64,000 nucleotides of DNA from the NCBI GenBank assembly GCA_037447655.1, contig JBBHKE010002620.1, positions 418,644 through 482,643 on the forward strand, given 5' to 3'. The stretch is from Zygnema cylindricum (lineage: Eukaryota; Streptophyta; Zygnematophyceae; Zygnematales; Zygnemataceae). This document shows, piece after piece, positions 30,825 to 42,292 of the stretch. The position numbers were made by a program, and so were the translations under genes. Below the pieces are notes generated by a model. That model ran no database searches. It was not told where the DNA came from and saw nothing but the letters and a program-made list of their open reading frames with translations. The stretch's first letter is position 1. The number at the start of each line of letters is the position of its first letter.

Positions 30825-33800
30825 CCCCCTCTATCTCTCTCTCTTTCTCTCCCCCCCCTCTCTCACTCTCCCTCTCTATCTCTCCCTCTATTCCTCTCTC
30901 CCTCTCTCCCCTTATCGCTCTCTCCCCTCTCCTCTCCCCCCTCTCCCCTCCCCTCCCGCTCTCTTTCTTCGTCTTCCCCTCCCCCTCCCCCCCTCCTCCT
31001 CTCTCTCTCTCCTCCCCCTTCCTCCTTCCCCCACCCTCCCTTCCCTCCCTTCCCTCCTTCCCCCTGTCTCCCCCTCCCTCTCCCTCTGCCTCTCCCTTTC
31101 CCTCCCTCCCCCCCAGGCGTTTTTGACGACCAGGGCCGGCTTCTGGGCCACAGCAGCTGCCCCATTCAGACATGGAGGGAGGCCGGGTGTATAGAGGTAG
31201 GCTTTATACCCCATTTGAACCCATATTTATTTATTTTTAAAAGGATTTTTTCAGGTTTTTTAGGGTTTTTTTGGGTTGTTTAGGGGTTTAAGGCTTTTTC
31301 TTAGGTTTCAGTAGTGAGTTTTTCTTTGGAGTGGGAATAGGAGGGAGGGGAGGGAGTATAGTTTTAGTTTTTTTTATTTCAAGTTTTTTTGTGTTTTGTT
31401 TTGTTTTGTTCAGAACAAAGTTTTGGAAAACGTTTTTTAAAAATCATCAGTTCTTATGATTTTTTGGGGTTTGTCTCTAAGATTTTTTCTTTGATTTTTT
31501 TTGGAAGAAGGGTTTTCAAAACATCAACTCTCGATTTATTGACACTCCCCGCCCCTTTTTTTTGTGCCTCGGTCCCTTCCCTCTCCACCTTGCATTGAAA
31601 ATTTCAGACTGTTGCCTTCCCCCTTTTCCCCTCCCCCTCCCTTTTTGTTTTTGCCATTTGTTTTCTACCTATTTTTTTTCTCTCTCCCTCTCCCTCCTCT
31701 TCTCCATGCGTCTTTTCCGCTCGTCATTAGTCCTATTGAATCCTCCGACACTCTTCCTATTCTCCCACAATTTCCTTCCATTTTTTAACCATTTTTTCCC
31801 ATTTTTTTCTGCCTCTATCCCTCTCCCTCTCCCTCCCCCTCCTCCTCCTCCTCCTCCCTTCCTTCTCCTCCCTTCCTCCTACTCCTCCCCCCCTTCCCCA
31901 TTTCATTCCCACTCTTCCTCCCTTCCCCTCCCCTTCCTCTCCCTCTCCCCCTCTTATTCCCCCTCTCCCTTTCCCTGCTTCCTCTCCTCCCTTCTACTTC
32001 CTCTCCTCCCTTCTACTTCCCTCTCCCTCCCTTCCCTCCCGTAGCAATCGTCTACCGACATCTGGCACGCCCTCTGCTCCGCCGTCCATGGCGCCTGCAA
32101 GCTGGCGGGAGTCGAGGGTCGCCACGTCAGAGGGATAGGATTCGACGCCACTTGCTCCCTAGGTAAAAAAATTTGTCTTTTGTGTTTTGTCGTATCCAGT
32201 TTGGGCGGTTTGGGTGGTTTGTTTTTAATTTTGGGTTTTTTTTTGTCGTTTTGGTGTGTTTTGTCGTTTGGATCGGTTTTTTTCTTTTTGAAGATTTCTT
32301 TGTTCGGAGTTTTTAGTCTTTCGGTGGTGGTTGTGTGTTGTTTTTGTGTTTTTTTGTTGTCCTTTTTTTCTCCGAGTTGTATTTTTCTTGGTTTTCTTGG
32401 TTTTTATGCTTTTCTTCTTTTAGTTTCTTTGTTGTTTTGTTGCCACGTCCGCGAGTATTTTTACAATAGTCGTCATATTCTCCTTCTCGGACATTTTTTC
32501 TCCTTCCTGTTCCATCCGTCCTTCCCTCATTTTCTCGTCCTCCCGTCCTCGTGTTTCTTTCTTCTTCCTCTTCTTCTTCCCCTTCCCATGTGAAACACCT
32601 CCTTCCCTTCCTTTCCACCCAAAATTCCCCTCCCTTTCCCCTTTTCCTTCCCTTCCCTCCCCTCCCTCCCCTCCCTCCCCTCCCCTCTCTCCCCTCCCTC
32701 CCCTCCCTCCCCTCCCTCCCCCTAGTCGCCTTGGGCTCCGACGACGCTCCGGTGTCGGTGTCCCTGGCGGGCGACGCTCGTCGCAACGTGGTGGTGTGGG
32801 CCGACAAGCGCGCCACGAGTCAGGCTCGAGCCATCGAGGCCAAGAGCCCGCCCGCGCTGGACTTCCTCGGGGGAGCCATGTCGCCCGAGATGCAACCGCC
32901 CAAGGTCAGGGGAGGAGAGGGGAGGAGGGTTTGGTTTGTGGGGAGGGGAGGGTTTGGTTTGTGGGGAGGTGAGGGGGAAGGGGGGGGGGGGGGGGGGCGG
33001 GTTTGGTGTAAATGTGTGGGGGAGTGGGGTTGGAGGGGGGACTGTTTGAGTTGGTTTTTGTTACTTTAAATGCCTAGATGAGAATTTGTAGTTTTTAGAG
33101 TTTTAGCATTATCTTGGGTTTTATTATTTAAGATATTCCCTTTACTTCTTTTGTCGTATTCTACGTATTAGAATCTAGCATATAGAGAAAGGATCCGATT
33201 CATCACCCAGATTTTACAAAGATCTCTTGACCTCACCTTTTTGGTTGAAGAGCAACGTAACCCGTTCAAAGTCACAAACGCTCTTTGAGTCCCGAGAGGT
33301 CACTCTTGTGACATTCTCCTCCGGTATTTAGTTGTTCGTATTCTAAAGAACATAATAAAATTCCTAGTGTTGCGTATCGGTAAGGATTTGCCGATAACCG
33401 ATATGGACCTTTTTTCGGGTACCCGATAATCGATATATTGGTTCGATATATCGTTATCGGTGTTATCGCCGATAAATAACCGATATTTATCGGTTATTAT
33501 CGGCGATATCACCGATATCGATAACTATCGGGATAGCTGTACGGACCATACAGAAAAATGTACGGCCAGTACACTCAACTGTACGTGTTATTCCCCGGAC
33601 GTGCAGCGGACCCCCTTTCCCCGATTTCGGTAAAAAATGAAGATTTTTCTTTGATTATTTCTAAGTTATGGGGGTTTTACTTGGGTTCCACGCTCCCATA
33701 CCCTTCCTGAATGTCCTTTCGACTGTACCTTTTTACTTTAATGCCTTTTCAGTTCATTTTACAAACGATCTGAAATAAGGTCGGGCAAAATAAATGCATA

Positions 33801-36800
33801 AGTTGAATTTTGGACGATTATGAGCTATTGTCGCAGATTCCGTATATTACATGGTGTTACATGGCGTTATTTATGACATATTTGATATTTCTTGGTCCTA
33901 TTTCTAGTCCAGCTTAGAGGCATTAGCATACAAGTCTCTGATGCCTCAATTCACCATCATACATAACCAATTAAATGTCATAATGTTAAAAATTGAATTC
34001 CCAAATTCTCAATTTTTCACATCTTGCCAAATCACCAATTTCACATTCTAAAAATTGTAAAATTCTTAGCTTTCCAATTCTTTATCTCCAAAATCTTCAA
34101 TGTCAAAAGTCAACACCTTCAAGATTCAATTCTCAAATTCTCAATGCTTCGTATCTTGCCAAATCACCGATTTCACATTCTGAAAATTCTAAGATTCTTA
34201 ACTAACCAATTCTCAATCTCTAAAAATCTGCAATGTCAAAATTCTCAAAATTCAATTTTTAAGTTATCAATGTTTTCAATTTCCAAACCACCATATTCAA
34301 AATCTGAAAATTCTGCAATTCCTACCTTTTAAAATCTCAATCTCTAAAAATCTGCAATGTATAAATTCTCAAAATTCAATTTTTAAATTATCAATGTTTT
34401 CGATTTCCAAACCACCATATTCAAAATCTAAAAGTTCTGCAATTCCTACCATTTAAAATCTCAATCTCTAAAAATCTGCAATATTTCAACCGTACATTCT
34501 AAAAATGTACCCAAAACTTAAAAAAATCCTCTTCATTTTTTTTTTTGGATGAACTTTCCCAACAAATCTCCAAGTACTTTTCCCGATTCCCTTGGCCGTT
34601 TTCCATTTTTTTGTAAGTTCTCTAATTCTTTGACATTTTCAGTCTCTTCTACCTCCTCATCAAAAAGCTGTGTCCCATCCTCCTCTCCTCCTACAGTTTC
34701 CTGATAATCCATCAGAATGAATAAATATATAATTTTAGTTTTTTACTATTTTATAAAAGACTACACCGCCAATCGCTATTAGCGTGTAGGTTTGATTAGC
34801 GTATACTATTATTTAGCGTGGTGTACGCTAATTGGGAATTTGGAAATTTTGGAAGAAATCGATTACTCTAATTAGGAATTAGGGCTTTTTTTAAATAGTG
34901 TGGATAATTCTATTTGAGAATAAAAACAAAAAAAAGCGGGACGGGATTAGCGTACACAACGCTAATAGCGATTGGCGGTGTAGTATTTCGTCAAATAAGT
35001 GCTGCAGAATTTTAAAAATATGGTGGCTGTAAATGGGGGCAGAGTGACACATGTGTTCAGGATGCTCTGTTGGTCTGTGCGTTTTTTTTTCGAAAAAGAT
35101 TAATTCTCAAATTTTACAATGTACTATAAATTTTTCGTTTCGGTAGTATACTTTTAGAACTATAAAGTATTATTTTAAATTTGTCTACGTTTACGTGATG
35201 CGCTGTCCGTAATCATTTTCAGTTAAATAGATACGGAACAGATTGTTATACGTGGCATGCCACGCTATATAATGTAAATAATGTAATACACTATATTATA
35301 AAGTACTATAGTATGCGTACTATATATTTTTTAAGTTATCGCCGATATGGAATTTGTTGGTCTCGGACCGATATATCGGGACCTCTGACCGTTCGATAAC
35401 CGATAACCATCGGTATCGGTGTTATCGCGATAAGTTTTTTACCGATACACAACACTAAAAATTCCAATTACAACAAGAGACATCTGTCATGTCTTCTAAT
35501 TGAATATGTTATGGGCCTAGCAACGCTAATTCCAATATTGTTTTGAACTAAAATGACACGGACTTTTATAGGCTGGAAGTATTAGATTGGGCATCTATTG
35601 CGCCAAGAAATACTGTTGTCCATCATTAATGGAAGCGAAGCCTAACCTTTTGATCCCTACGCCAAATTTGCTTGGCTCATTCATAACAAGGTGGCTCATT
35701 CTCGAGTAGTCCCTTCTCTTGAGGCTTCGAAATTGATCTTATTTGTGATGTCACATCCGCTCATGCCACATGGACTCTCTTGTCCAACGCATACAAGAAT
35801 CAATCCTGGCCAAACAAACTCTTACTTTGTCATCAACTCAACTTTTACCGGAAGCTTCCTATTGATTCTATTCAAGCTTACATTTAACACATCAAAGTCC
35901 TTGGTTGGTCGCTTGAAGAGCATTAATGCTTCCAACTCCAACGGCGATGTTAATTCGACAATTCTTGGTGGCTTGACGGCCTCCTATTCGTTCTTTATTT
36001 CCTCTTTTGACAACTCTTCGACGCCTGTCACACTTCAATCTCTCATGGCTCGCGTGGTTCACAAGGAGACAAAACATAATCTAACTACTTCCCCTACCTT
36101 CTTCGCCACCAATTCTTGCTATTGTCAATACTACCGTGCGATTGACTACATAGTCGACGTTTGTCCTACTCTAAAGCATAAACGTGAATGTCAAGGTGGT
36201 CTCGGCCTTACGGGTAGGTGTGACATTTACTGGGCACTGCATGTATTTTGGCAAAGCCTGTACAGCCGAAGTACTATTAGAAGCAGAATAGCAGCAGTAG
36301 TAGTATAAGTAGAAGTATTGTAGTAGTTTTGTACTTTATTTAATTGGGTGTTTTATCAGTTTTATCAAGCTCAAAGAACATGAGAAAATTCCAATTACAA
36401 ACAAGAGTTTTTTTGTCCTTAACTCTCACATCTATTTTTTCCATACCATTTTTTATCCATTGTCATGTCTTCTAATTCAATAGCCAAATGTGGGGAGGGA
36501 GAGATTCAATCTTTTTCTTTGCATTTTTTGGGGAGGTGAATAGTGTTTTATTTTTGAAGTTTTTTGTATTGTGGGTTCCTTTTTTCTTTTCGTCTCAGCT
36601 TATGTGGATCAAGGAGAACTTACCGGATTCATGGGCGTTGACTTTTCGGTGGATGGATCTTGGAGATTTTCTCACATATAGGTTTGACTTTTTTTTTCTC
36701 AAGGTTTCAATACCTATTTTTTTAAATATTTATCATCATCTTTCCCTCTATTATTTCCATTTCGACTGAAATTAAAGAACCTTGTGCATATAATAGACAT

Positions 36801-37434
36801 CATTCCTGCTCGAATCCAAAAACACCCAAAAAATATTAAAAAAAAAAAAAATTACCCCTTTTAACCCCTAACAGAGCCACGACAACGACACTCGAAATTT
36901 ATGCTCCACAGCTTTCAAATGAACATTTCCTACTCTAGAAAACCCTGAAAAAATCTTAAGAAATCCCCAAAAAATACCAGAATATTCCAAAAACATATCA
37001 AAAAAAGCCCCAAAAAAATCAAAAAAATTGAAAACAATTCCCAAAAAAATTATCTTATACCCCTTTTCTCTGACCGAGCTACATCAGACAACACCGAAAT
37101 GTTACGTACAATATCTCCCAAATGGACCTATCCTGCTCAAAAAATCCCAAACCAAAACCAAAAAAAAAAAAAAAAATCCTCGGAAAAAAATCTTACACCC
37201 TATTTTTACCCAAGCAGAGCTACATCGGATGACACCCGAAGTTTATGTACGACAGTTTGCAAATGGACTTATTTGGGTCACGCCCACATGGGACAAATGG
37301 AGAACGGAAAATCGACGGCCATGGAAGCCCTAGGATGGGACGAAACGTTTTGGCAAGAAATAGGGTTGGGGGATTTGGTAGAGGGAGGATTTTCCAAGAT
37401 CGGTGAGTTTTTCTTCATATATATATATATATAT

Positions 37435-37527
<93 letters not shown>

Positions 37528-40500
37528 TGTGTGTGTGCGTGTGTGCGTGCGTGCGTGCGTGTGTGTGTGTGTTTTAGAGGAGTTTTTTGGGGAAACTTCG
37601 GCGTGTTTTGAGAGGTTTTTGGGAATTTTTTCAGTAGGGCTACAACTGACTTTAAAGCGTTAAGGAATTTTAAGAGATTGTAATGAAATTTAATGGGGAA
37701 AGTTTATCATGGAAGTTTATAGATAATTTTGGATTTCATAGCATTAAAAGATTTTCCAATCCTGTAAGTCTAAAATTTTCATCATAACCGTATAATTGTA
37801 AAACTCTACTTCTATCAAAACCCTGAATTTTTAAATTTTTTGAACCATATAAAAATACCCAAGATCCTAAAGTCTCTGTCTCCATTCCTAAAACTCCCAC
37901 AAATTTCCAAAACTCTTAAATCCCAACAATAAAAAAAAAAAACTCGCCAACTCCCAATAGTCCCAAAAATAAAAAACTTAAAAAACTTCTAAAACTTCTA
38001 ATATCCGTAAAAACCCGAAACCCTAAAATTCGCCAATCACCTGAAACCCCAAAACCCTAAAACCCTTGAAAAAAATTGTTTCGCTACAGGACGAAATGTG
38101 GCTGTTCCCGGTCACGCCCTCGGCCTCGGTTTGTCTTTTTCTGCCGCCAAGGAATTAGGGCTTCTCCAGGGGACACCTGTCAGCACCTCATTGATCGATG
38201 CTCACGCAGGAGGGGTAGGGACTTTGGAGGGAGTCCCCAAATATTTACCTCCTAGGGGGAGAGAGAGAGGAGAGGGAGAGGGAGAGGGAGAGGGAGCAGA
38301 AAGAGCAGGAGGTAATGGCGGAGAGGGAGGGGCAGAAATGGGAGAGGGAGAAAAAAGAGAGGGGCGGAGAGACGCTGGGCCGGAGGGAGGAAGGGGAGAG
38401 GGAGAGGGAGGAGTGGAGGGGGAGAGAGATGGAGAGGGAAGCGATTTAACGGAGAGAATGGTATTGGTCGGTGGGACCTCCACTTGCCACATGGTGGTTT
38501 CTAAACGGAAGATTTTTGTACCGGGAGTGTGGGGGCCCTACTGGTCAGGTAGGGGGAGAGGGGGGGGGGAAATGGGTAAAAAAGGACGTAAAATATGGGT
38601 AATAAATGGAGTATAAATGGGGTGAAAAGGATGCTTTAAAAAATGTTAAAGGGAGGGAAGTGGAGTACAGAAGGGGCTTTGGTTTGCAAAGAAAGGGATC
38701 GTAACATAAATGGAGTATAAATGGGAGAAAAATGGGCTATGAAAGGAAGTAAATTGATGGAGAGTGTTTTGTTTTAACAGATGTCTCAAAAAATATTAAA
38801 CGTTTAAATATGGTGTATTGGTTTATACCATTTTTTGACACCGTTTCTCTAGTTTAATTATTTATTATTTTTGTGTTTTTAATCTATTTATCCTCAAGTT
38901 TTAAGGCAAAACTAGCAAATTGCTTGGTGATTGAGCCGTAATAAAGGTTAAAAAACCAATGCCTGCCAAAATTGGTATGGAAAAATATAATTTGAAATAA
39001 AATTTAAAATGTAAGTAGATCTAAAATTTGTCAAAAAATAGCTTTTATAGTACGATAAAAATATGCTATTTATTTAGATGGCAAATTTTGGTGGTAGATT
39101 TACAGAAAGTACTATATGCTTGCATGTTTTCTCACATACTCCCTCTCCCTCCCTCCCTCCCCCTCCCTGCCTCCTGCTTTTACTACACATCTAATTATGA
39201 CTCTCTCTCAATTTTTCCTTCTCCCCTTTCTCTCTCCCCTCGCCTCTTTTTTTTTTATTTTTTTTTTCCGGGCAGCCATGGTGCCGGATTTTTGGCTGAC
39301 AGAGGGAGGGCAGAGTGCCACGGGGGCTCTGCTGGACCACCTCATCAATGGACACGTGGCAGGGGGGGGAGTGGCGGATAGGGCGGCAGCCAAAGGTGAG
39401 AGAGAGGGAGAGGGAGAGGATTTGGGAGGGAGATGGTGGGCGAGAGGGAGGGGGAAGGGGGAAGGGGAGAGGGGGAGTGGGAGAGAGGGAGAGGAGAGGG
39501 AGAATGGAAGGAGCAAAAGGAGAAGGGAGAGGAAGATTGGTGAGTAAAGAGTGAGGGACTGAGGCAAAGGAAGAGACAAGAGGATATAACGAACAGCGGG
39601 GCAAGTGGTAAAGGAGAGGTATAGTGGGAGGTAAGTCGGAGTGCAAAAGGGAGTGCTAGCAGTTTCTTTGTGTGTAACTAAATTCCGTTATCCTTTACCG
39701 TTGTGAGTAGGTGAGTCCGTATTCTCGGAGCTGAACGCCATGATTTGCCAGCTGGCGGCGGAAAAGAAGCTTCCGTTTGTGAGCTCTCTGACGCAGGATC
39801 TCCATGTACTGCCCGACTTTCACGGAAATAGGTGAGTAGTGGTCCCTTGTGAACTTCCGTCCTTTCCCGTTCCGTTCTGCACTTGCAACACCTCGTTGGG
39901 AATTTTATTGTTCTCAAATTGAAATAATGCTTATTTGTGGCGTTTTGTTAGGAACTTTTCTGTTCCTTTCCGTTTAGTTTGGTTTTTTTTTGTTCTGTTT
40001 TGTTTTTTGTTTTGTTGTACACAGGCCATTTTGGTATTCCTAATTGTTTTTCTCGGCTTTTACAATGCATATATGTTTCATTTTATGTCAATTTTGTCTG
40101 GATTGCCATTTTGCTGTCGTTTTTCATATTTTTTCTCCCTTATCCAGTTCTTTTCTCTATTGTTCGAAATCATCTCCCTCCCTTTTTGCCTCATTCTGTT
40201 TTACTCACCTCCTAGTTTCCGGTTCATCCTCGTTGAATACCTCAATCTTCCTTTTTTCTCGTATTTCCATGTTTTGTTTTTCTTTTCACCTCACCTTCTA
40301 CCTAAATGTCTCTCTCTTTGAATGCACACGTGGCAGGTCCCCATTGGCCGATCCTAAATCCAAAGGCATTCTATCCGGTCTCACTTTGGACAGCAGTGAG
40401 GAGTCTCTCTCTCTCCTCTACCTCGCCACCATCCAGGGGTTAGCTTATGGGACGCGACATATAATCGAGCGATGTAATGAATACGGACACAAGGTATACC

Positions 40501-41028
40501 GACTCAAGCGCCTAGATTGGACTTTAATCCTTTCTCTTGATCTTCTTCCCAAAAAAGTTTTTTGGCCTCGTTGTTGTTTTTTTGGTGTTTAAACAAACAT
40601 TGATTGTCACGGTCAGGCAATTTCGTTTGTAAGAATTTTGCGTGTGTTCTGTATCAATGTTTCTGATTTTTTCTTTTTTTCTTTTCTTTTCGTTCGTGTT
40701 TTAGATAAATACAATTATCGCATGTGGCGGTCTCGCCAAAAATCGACGATATTTGGAAGAGCACGCCGACATTACCGGATGTAATATATTAATTCCTCGA
40801 GAATCTGAACCTGTTTTATTGGGATCGGCAATTTTGGGTGCCGTCGCATCACAACGGTACAGTACTATCAGGGAAGCCATGAAGGCGATGAATGCCGCGG
40901 GAGCCATAATTAAACCTTCACAAAACCCAATTTTGAGAAAATATCACGAAGCGAAGTATTCGGTCTTTAAGTCGCTGTATAAACACCAAAAAGAATGTCA
41001 ACTAACAATGGCGAGTGCGTTGTCGTAA
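29764..41028 (+). CDS. FGGY: FGGY-family carbohydrate kinase, 11 exons
   Basis: Phosphorylates a sugar or polyol with ATP; animal and yeast FGGY/YDR109C proteins act on D-ribulose, so that is the likely substrate. Exons 29764-29878, 31117-31196, 32045-32162, 32726-32904, 36599-36681, 37218-37402, 38090-38548, 39276-39395, 39711-39831, 40337-40493 and 40705-41028 join in phase and give 646 residues. Visible motifs: [13 protein letters not shown] (Asp30 to Ser34, ATPase-fold start), [38 protein letters not shown] with catalytic Asp290, [10 protein letters not shown] (379-388), [28 protein letters not shown] and the adenosine-binding [20 protein letters not shown]. Family members are about 550 aa; the excess is mainly a 63-residue Gly/Glu/Arg stretch (309-371) encoded by a GA microsatellite. 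Intron 4 (3.7 kb) contains transposons. No stop or frameshift, so probably functional. Confidence 0.94.
29879..30110 (+). repeat. GA-rich tract at the 5' end of FGGY intron 1
   Basis: Purine repeat beginning immediately at the splice donor GTGAGGGGGAGAGG. It is complementary in kind to the CT tract at the other end of the same intron (30776-31116). Confidence 0.9.
30550..30745. mobile_element. MITE with TA flanks (TTAGTGTTA family)
   Basis: Ends TACACTGCTCATCGTTATTA and TAACGATGAGCGGTGTA form imperfect terminal inverted repeats of about 25 bp flanked by or ending in TA. 196 bp long, no coding capacity. Lies in FGGY intron 1. Same family as 47180-47377. Confidence 0.75.
30776..31116. repeat. 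CT-rich tract before FGGY exon 2
   Basis: 340 bp of CTCTCCC-type repeat running directly into the splice acceptor CCCCCCCCAG. Serves as an exceptionally long polypyrimidine tract. Confidence 0.92.
31620..32040. repeat. CT-rich tract before FGGY exon 3
   Basis: About 400 bp of C/T-rich sequence ending at the acceptor CCCGTAG of exon 3. Includes a 17-bp direct repeat (CTTCCTCTCCTCCCTTCTA) near 31978-32015. Confidence 0.85.
32560..32725. repeat. CT-rich tract before FGGY exon 4
   Basis: CCCTCCCCTCCCT-type repeats of 5-10 bp period ending at the acceptor CCCCCTAG of exon 4. Confidence 0.88.
32905..33004 (+). repeat. G-rich tract at the start of FGGY intron 4
   Basis: GGGGAGGAGGGTTTGGTTTGTG repeated about twice, then an uninterrupted G run near 32979-32997. 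Multiple G runs within 100 nt of the donor could form a G-quadruplex in the pre-mRNA. Confidence 0.8.
34215..34490. repeat. 124-bp tandem repeat inside the hAT-like element
   Basis: 34215-34338 and 34339-34462 are close copies starting AATCTCTAAAAATCTGCAAT, with a third start at 34463. The preceding 34000-34210 has looser repeats of the same AATTCTCAAATTCTCAAT vocabulary. AT-rich and non-coding. Confidence 0.88.
34762..34982. mobile_element. MITE with TA flanks (CACCGCCAATCGC family)
   Basis: Perfect ~23-bp terminal inverted repeats starting TACACCGCCAATCGC and ending GCGATTGGCGGTGTA, 221 bp, TA at both ends. No coding capacity. Nested inside the hAT-like element at 33365-35457. Related copies at 55416, 55974, 58275. 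Confidence 0.88.
35466..36480 (+). pseudogene. copia gag remnant in FGGY intron 4
   Basis: The plus strand from about 35570 translates to pieces of the same gag as at 2930-3825: [54 protein letters not shown] and HKETKHN, with stops and lost bases. It ends in [17 protein letters not shown], near a zinc-knuckle position. Flanks at 35458-35510 and 36394-36475 share AAAATTCCAATTACAA(A)CAAGAG and TCATGTCTTCTAATT, probably LTR remnants, the left one split by the hAT-like element. Non-functional and spliced out. Confidence 0.75.
36870..37217 (+). repeat. decayed copies of the FGGY exon 6 start
   Basis: The exon 6 5' part (AGAGCTACATCGGATGACACC...CAAATGGAC) has two diverged look-alikes upstream in intron 5, at about 36870-36930 (GAGCCACGACAACGACACTC) and 37077-37135 (GAGCTACATCAGACAACACC). 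Each is preceded by an ACCCC-T-rich lead-in resembling the true acceptor region. Only the third copy, at 37218, gives an open frame in phase with its neighbours. Confidence 0.65.
37419..37571 (+). repeat. compound TA/TG/GA/TG microsatellite
   Basis: (TA)n, (TG)n, (GA)n of about 58 bp, then (TG)n with TGCG variants, starting 16 bp after the exon 6 donor in FGGY intron 6. Non-coding. Confidence 0.95.
38254..38442 (+). repeat. GA-rich microsatellite inside FGGY coding sequence
   Basis: 189 bp of GAGAGGGAG-type repeat kept in frame within exon 7. It encodes about 63 Gly/Glu/Arg-rich residues between GVPKYLPP and [13 protein letters not shown]. It contains no stop, and both flanks match the family, so it is an in-frame insertion in a surface loop rather than an intron (no GT..AG pair at its edges is needed to restore homology). 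Confidence 0.8.
39128..39545 (+). repeat. CT tract before and GA tract after FGGY exon 8
   Basis: 39128-39250 is C/T-rich and precedes the exon 8 acceptor. 39397-39545 is GA-rich and begins at the exon 8 donor (GTGAGAGAGAGG). Exon 8 is thus framed by complementary low-complexity sequence. Confidence 0.88.
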
Positions 41029-41278
41029 GGAATAGTGATAAGGAGATTGGAAGCTACGGTCAACAAGATAAATTTCAAAGTGATGTTCATATGGCATTCA
41101 AATTAAAAGGGAAGTAGAGCTTAGTTGTTATTAAAGTTGAACTCTTAAGATTGAAGAAATTGAGGTAGAAATTGTTAATTGTCTAGCTGAGTTCTTGTTG
41201 GGTATTATCTGACATGCTAGATACTTAGTGTAGGTATAGTGACACTTAATGTTAAGATTTAGCTTATGTGCGGTATTG

Positions 41279-41284
41279 AATAAA
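41279..41284 (+). promoter_or_regulatory. FGGY candidate poly(A) signal
   Basis: AATAAA about 250 bp after the FGGY stop codon. Confidence 0.45.
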
Positions 41285-41990
41285 TGTTTACAAGAAAAAC
41301 AGTAATATGGTTTTTCTGTGTAGATGGTGTGTGTCTCTCTATGTTTTTAAAATATCTTTTTTGTTTATTTTCAGCCTTATGGTTTACCATATACATCCTA
41401 TGTATATTTTTGCTTTCACATACCTTGAAACTGTTGTTCGAAACAAACTCAGGTAGATATGATAACTGGTAACTTTGAAATTTCCGCTTCTAGAATTATA
41501 CATTTGTGTGATTTTTTATGACTTTTCAAATTTTTGGCCTGGAATTATTTGCCAAACCATTTTCCTGGACATTTCATGGTAGTAGATGAGTTGATACACT
41601 GACACCATTCAAATTATCTGTGAAGGGCAATTGGGAAATTGGTAACGTTTCTTTGTGAGATTTTAGAGTTCTTCTAGGAGGACACTTGCACATATACACA
41701 ACGTAAAATATAAATGATGATGTCATCCAATGGCCTAAAACCTGGTGTGTCGATACCTTGTCACTTTTACAAAAATAAATTTCTTGTCCTTCCTTAAGTT
41801 GTGAGTGGATTGTGGGGCATCATTAGGGTTAAGGGAGCTTCTGGCAATTGTAATTTCATTAGGCACGGTAACTTTCACATTCGCTTACCATTGCGTATCT
41901 AAACTGGTAAGTATTCACTCATTTGCACATTGCTATGCATTTTTCCAGAACACTTATGGAAAACTGTGCATCCCCACAAGTTCGGGGTTA
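41285..41990. other. intergenic, no recognised gene
   Basis: AT-rich. Short ORFs (62 residues at 41284 and 41805) have no recognisable domain and no supporting exon structure. Confidence 0.5.
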
Positions 41991-42030
41991 TAAATGTTTC
42001 CAAATGACTATCTAAGTTTCTTCACAGACA

Positions 42031-42232
42031 TACCACCTTTCTCTTGTTTCGGCACGGTATTTGTGATGCTGCAATGTGCCACGGTTTTGGTTATTGCTCA
42101 ACTTGCAATGGTAAATCGTCTGGCCCCAAAGGAGGAAAAACAAAAAGGCATTGTCCAAAGTTATTTAAGCCCAAGCGCAACTACCGGAGATCTTGGACTA
42201 CCCTGAAAGAACTACTTCAAAGAAAAAAATAG
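42031..42232 (+). CDS. possible small Cys-rich ORF or exon, unknown function
   Basis: A frame entered after TTCTTCACAG (a possible splice acceptor ending about 42028) reads to a stop at 42230 (TAG). It contains GICDAAMCHGFGYCSTC and later RHCPKLFKPKRNYRRSW. Five to six Cys with a His in 35 residues could bind zinc. The upstream exon, if any, was not found. The opposite-frame ORFs overlap it and are less convincing. Could be a transposon fragment. Function not recognised. Confidence 0.3.
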
Positions 42233-42292
42233 AATACTACAAAACCTACTCTATATATGGTCATGAACTACTCTACATGAATCTGTCAGAAA

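Larger units (their letters stand above)
33365..35457. mobile_element. hAT-like non-autonomous element with 8-bp target duplication
   Basis: Terminal repeats TAGTGTTGCGTATCGGTAA and TTACCGATACACAACACTA are inverted, with subterminal ATCGGTTATCG/CGATAACCG modules repeated on both sides. The direct repeat AAAATTCC flanks it exactly (33357-33364 and 35458-35465), the 8-bp duplication expected of hAT elements. 2093 bp long; no transposase ORF is present. It sits in FGGY intron 4 and carries a nested MITE and a 124-bp tandem repeat. Confidence 0.85.

Noticed and set aside
36870-37135. Upstream exon 6 copies as functional alternative exons of the FGGY gene
   Set aside because: They do not keep an open frame in phase with exon 5 and have lost the conserved residues.
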